Shown piece after piece: positions 60,937 through 64,000 of a stretch of 64,000 bases of DNA. This DNA comes from Paramacrobiotus metropolitanus (lineage: Eukaryota > Tardigrada > Eutardigrada > Parachela > Macrobiotidae): positions 233,763 to 297,762 of the forward strand of contig NW_026570367.1 in assembly GCF_019649055.1 (NCBI RefSeq). Reading direction: 5' to 3'. Under the pieces are notes generated by a model. The model did no database searches. It was not told the DNA's origin and worked only from the letters and a program-made list of their open reading frames with translations. Position 1 is the stretch's first letter. The number at the start of each line of letters is the position of its first letter. A program made the translations under genes and the position numbers.

Positions 60937-61685
60937 TTACCAGCAGTGGCAACAGTCGTTGTTGTTGATATAGTGACAGTGGTTGTTCAGGATGCCGTAA
61001 TCACCCCAAGCTGGGTCCATTGGTGGCCACACCCGGTTCGAATTGGTTGGCTCTTCCTCTTCGTACTCCGGGTCCTGCGTTGGAAAGCCGTAGATAGGAT
61101 TTAGACGAATCATTGCTTCGTGTACCTGGCACACGTTGTAATAGAAATCGATGTTCTGGTACGACTGCAGCTGTTCATCATCCGTGCCACATGATGCGTA
61201 GATCTTCAGTCCAGTCTTGTCCGGCATTTCCGCTGTAATGCTGATATACACGCGGACATGCTGCAGCCTCCGTTCTTCAACTTCACCTTCCCACTTACGC
61301 AGTTTCCACTTCAGATAGTTACGCATCCGGCCGTGGGCTAAGTCGCGGACAATGTACTTCCAGGACGCCAGAGCCACCTTGTTGAACGTACGGTCAGGAA
61401 ATCGCTGCTGAATCTCGGCAAGCTGTTCCACTGGCTTGACAAATTTAAAACCAATTCGGCGAGGCGTTGCATTTCTGAAACACGCTCAAACTGCACTCTA
61501 ACTGCCATGTTCAAAAACGGATAATCTTCAGCTGCAAGTGCAAAACGATTCTTCAATGCAGTATAAATTTCACGGATGTAGGTGTCCTCAGTTGCCGTTG
61601 CTGGCATAAAATACGTAATTCCATCAGGAAACCCCATGACATGACCCGTTGGATAAAGAGCACCAACAACGCCACTGAACGCCAT
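60937..61685 (-). pseudogene. Unknown module B protein, one frameshift
   Basis: Starts at ATG 61685 (MAFSGVVGALYPTGHVMGFP). The frame runs to about 61450 (LNMAVRVQFERVSEMQRLAE), shifts once in an AAATTTAAAA run, and continues in the 60937-61431 frame (ASWKYIVRDLAHGRM; LKIYASCGTDDEQLQ) to an acidic (EYEEEEP), Asn/Cys/His-rich end. About 249 codons in total. No family recognised. The single slip in an A/T run suggests recent decay or a sequencing error. Confidence 0.5.
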
Positions 61686-61827
61686 TTTGGGTGAAATATT
61701 CAAAAATTAAACTGAAGAAAAAGTTCAAATGATTGTTGAAAAGAATGAAATGAAAAGCCGGTTATGCGGCAGAATCTAACGCGAACTTGTTTACATAGTG
61801 CAGCCAATGGCTTGCACAGCCTACTGG

Positions 61828-61971
61828 CTACTGGTCATTTGTTAGAATAATATAGATCGGTATACCCGCCTCTTGATCTGCTCGGATAAGAGCAGCGACA
61901 ATAAGTGGGGTGGGATCAGGCAAAAGCAACTGCTTCGCACCTTTCAGATAGAAAAGTTTTCGAAACATCAT
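61828..61971 (-). CDS. Possible 47-residue small ORF
   Basis: MMFRKLFYLKGAKQLLL then a proline-and-isoleucine-rich end (GIPIYIILTN). It is uninterrupted and follows the direction of the neighbouring minus-strand genes. Too short to judge; it may be chance. Confidence 0.25.
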   Translation of the reverse strand: MMFRKLFYLKGAKQLLLPDPTPLIVAALIRADQEAGIPIYIILTNDQ

Positions 61972-62140
61972 TTTAGTCTATCGATGCGCGAGACGGATTA
62001 AATTTGGATGGATTGCTTCCGCCGATGCACTGGTCGTCGCTGATTATTCACTAGCCGTTATGTTTACAGCCGTGCGTTCCGTGACCTGTCCATTCCTATG
62101 TACAGTTCGCCGAATGCATGGTTATAGATGCGATATGTTT

Positions 62141-62419
62141 ATGGCAAAATTGTTTAGGATATTCTACTTGTGGATGGCACCATTATTGTTAACTATTGTT
62201 TTTCATTCGTTTACAGAGATGCATTACACGGTAAATGCGTCTGCATATGGCGTGGAAGGCATCTCTATAATGGAATGGTCCGATTTTTTATTTTATGGCA
62301 GAAGTGTTTAGGATAACCGGACTTCCGAGGCGGCATCTGTGTTCCTTTTATTTTATAGAGGTGCATACCATGGCAAATACAAGTGTATATGCCGTGATAG
62401 GCACCTTTATAATGAAAGG
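62141..62419. repeat. Diverged direct repeat, two copies about 154 bp apart
   Basis: Copies at about 62141-62275 and 62295-62419 share ATGGCA(A/G)AA(A/T)(T/G)TGTTTAGGAT-like starts, GATGCAT/GGTGCAT in the middle and a TATAATG(G/A)AA end. Each copy has one short open frame. It resembles a duplicated exon or regulatory unit. Confidence 0.5.
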
Positions 62420-62557
62420 ACACTTCGCAGGAAAACTGATCATGATCGTATGGCTGTTGCATGCACAAATTTCGAAAGTCGCCACCACTGTGGACTATGA
62501 TAGTGCAACGACTGTTGCATGAAATATATCAATATGAATGATTTATGCGATTTATGT

Positions 62558-62613
62558 TTTGACGCCATTTTGACGCCATGATATCGACTTGAATTAACAT
62601 TACCATTTTGACG
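62558..62613. promoter_or_regulatory. Two exact TTTGACGCCAT copies (11-bp spacing) plus a partial third
   Basis: Copies at 62558-62568 and 62569-62579; a TTTTGACGCT variant follows at 62606-62615. They lie about 190 bp before the ATG of the LRR/TM protein gene, a promoter-like position. Confidence 0.7.
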
Positions 62614-62801
62614 CTAAACGAAGTCTGTGTGCATTGGCCTACCACTAGGCAGCAGTACGATGTGCGAAATGCATTTCCGGCAGCGCCGATACCATACAGC
62701 ACATGCAATGACTGTTCAGGACTAGCGTTTTGTACTGACAGTGTGTGGTGACTAGTGGTGATTTTTTTCAGTTCTTTGTTATCTTCTGATTTCTACCGAA
62801 A

Positions 62802-63463
62802 ATGGCGTTTGTTTCTGTCTTGTTCGTCTTGCTGTGCTTGTGCAGTGGTGTGGAGTGCGGAAAATGGATCCAGTGTTACGGGAAATGTCTGTGCAGTTAT
62901 GATACTGGTATTGTGAACTGTACAGGTAGAGAACTGTCAGCGATCCCTATCCCACCGAGCCGAAAACCTGGATTCGTCATATTGCCTTCAGCGGAAATTC
63001 CGTTCGTGTCATCCCTTACTATGGTCTGTCCGTTTACTTTCCTGGTCTGATGTCTGTTGATTTGTCTGGAAATCCTATCGATGAGTGCGTTACTCCGCCA
63101 CCGTTTGTGAAATTTCGTGTCATCTCTGTTTGTGGAACTGGCACATCGGCTAGCACTGGTTCTCCGACGATTCCAGCCACTACACATGCTCCTTACATCA
63201 CCACCGACACTGCTGGATCGTCTGCGAGTGTTCTGCCATCAGAGACGAGCACTAGTGTGGATGAAGACGCGGAGATGAGTACCACTAACATTTTGTATTT
63301 CTGCGTTGGTGCGGTTGCTTGTGTTGGAACTTTCGTTGCGTGTGCCTGTTTTGTGGTGAAAAAGTGTGCCAAGAAACAGAACGGCCCCGCTCTGGAGCGA
63401 CTTGCTGAACCCGATGATGCGATACAGATGCACGTCCGTAATGAGAACATTTACGAATTGTAG
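62802..63463 (+). pseudogene. LRR-type single-pass membrane protein with one frameshift
   Basis: Starts at ATG 62802 with a signal peptide (VLFVLLCLCSGVECG), an LRR N-terminal cap (CYGKCLCSYDTGIVNC) and a first repeat (LSAIPIPP). Near 62965 the frame shifts in a CCGAAAACC run; the continuing frame has repeat-like segments ending LSVYFPGLMSVDLSGNPID, then a Thr/Ser-rich mucin-like stalk and a transmembrane helix (YFCVGAVACVGTFVACACF) followed by a basic stop-transfer (KKCAKKQ) and a short cytosolic tail. It has the build of a small cell-surface LRR receptor or decoy. One base separates it from a full-length frame, so a sequencing error is possible. Confidence 0.6.
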
Positions 63464-64000
63464 ATGTTTTTTTTTGGAAAAAGATTTATGTACAGAGTTT
63501 TACTTTTATGAATCTCAACTGTTGACCAAATTACAGTCAGTATTCTGTTTTACACCGCTAGCCATACGAAGTTGTGATTTTTTGTTAGTTTTTTTATAGT
63601 TTTTACTCTTCTATGATCTTGATGGTTGTGAAAAGATAATTACGCTCTTCTCCGATTTTGTGTTATGACATTGAAATGATCTTCTCTCTGTTCTGTGTCT
63701 CTTGCCGGTCAGTGTGCTCGTAAAGTACGGAATGTACGGTAATAAAATGTGGAATGTGTTTGCACAGGTGTGTGTACATAGTGTTTTTACTTCTCCCTGA
63801 TTCCCTATCAAAGTTTGTTTACATAAGAACATTTAACGACTTTGAACTTCTCCCTGATTCCCTATCGAAAGAGGTTTTACGATTTGTTTACTTACGGCAT
63901 AGAGGCTTTTGTATCTACTGTATTAACAATAGCATATCAACGTAATTTAGATATTACACAACATACTCCGTATTGCGTAACATGAGTTCACTATACTGAG
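63464..64000. other. Right flank with repeat arm, poly(A) signal and short direct repeats
   Basis: Contains the right arm of the 103-bp inverted repeat (63681-63783). An AATAAA at 63741 falls in this arm and could end the LRR gene's transcript. CTTCTCCCTGATTCCCTATC is repeated at about 63791 and 63847, 56 bp apart. No gene seen. Confidence 0.5.
63681..63783. repeat. Right arm of perfect 103-bp inverted repeat
   Basis: Exact reverse complement of 44745-44847. On the plus strand it carries AATAAA; on the minus strand it reads as the last codons of the TBP-like gene. The two arms are about 19 kb apart, the size of a full Polinton. Confidence 0.95.

Larger units (their letters stand above)
48980..61975. 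mobile_element. Decayed Polinton/Maverick-type element (module B)
   Basis: The content is that of a complete Polinton: protein-primed polymerase, retroviral-type integrase, minor and major capsid proteins, pVI-like protein, adenain-like protease, FtsK/HerA-type packaging ATPase and small conserved genes. Genes up to 58.6 kb run mainly on plus; those from 58.9 to 61.7 kb on minus. Nearly every long gene has frameshifts, so this copy is dead. The ends are approximate: no terminal inverted repeats or target duplication were recognised. Confidence 0.85.
61704..62801. other. Right edge of module B and leader of the LRR protein gene
   Basis: Contains a 47-codon minus-strand frame (61828-61971), a diverged direct repeat (62141-62419) and a triplet of GACGC motifs (62558-62613). 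Otherwise non-coding. The right end of the Polinton probably lies near 61.98 kb, but no terminal repeat was recognised. Confidence 0.4.

Noticed and set aside
44745-63783. Reading the 103-bp inverted repeat as the Polinton's terminal repeats
   Set aside because: Sequences just outside the two arms do not match as a target duplication, and the left arm lies inside a TBP coding end; left as a separate finding.

Overview
The window is nuclear DNA from an animal, probably an invertebrate bilaterian. Single-copy metazoan genes are split by many short GT-AG introns (52 to about 170 bp in most genes, up to about 1.2 kb in the semaphorin). I cannot name the species.

Host part (1-27 kb). In order: SLC41-type Mg2+ transporter (+), small 10-cysteine Ly6-like secreted protein (-), BORCS6 (+), PRPF18 (-), a DCAF17 homologue (+) divergent from PRPF18, a single-exon class-A GPCR (+), a KDM7-family JmjC demethylase (-), and a class-5 semaphorin (+) carrying an in-frame TAA just before its thrombospondin repeats. 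Exon coordinates come from reading frames plus splice signals with matching phases. They are strongest for SLC41, BORCS6, PRPF18 and DCAF17.

Retroelement part (28.8-36.5 kb). A decayed non-LTR-like reverse transcriptase with a C-terminal nuclease-like region is followed by a DIRS-type retrotransposon (CCHC gag, RT/RNase H, tyrosine recombinase), and then by several families of tandem repeats.

Virus-like part (36.5-64 kb). Two relatives of the Polinton/Maverick/adintovirus world lie together. Module A (36.6-48.5 kb, perhaps resuming at 62-63.8 kb) has a spliced protein-primed DNA polymerase B with an unusual N-terminal extension, two small paralogous proteins, a BIR/IAP protein, a TATA-binding-protein homologue, an acidic nuclear-type protein, and a protein with two SUMO-interaction-like motifs. 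Module B (about 49-62 kb) is a decayed but nearly complete Polinton: a second, divergent protein-primed polymerase, integrase, minor and major capsid proteins, pVI-like protein, adenain-like protease, packaging ATPase and small conserved genes. An LRR/transmembrane protein lies near the right edge. A perfect 103-bp inverted repeat (44745-44847 and 63681-63783) and a paired 11-bp motif (TTTGACGCCAT) found at five sites tie the two modules together. The likeliest reading is a Polinton nested in, or fused with, an unusual intron-bearing virus-like element that brings its own TBP and IAP. That combination is the most interesting thing here.

Most module B genes carry frameshifts. Module A genes are largely intact, apart from one frameshift and one stop in the polymerase.
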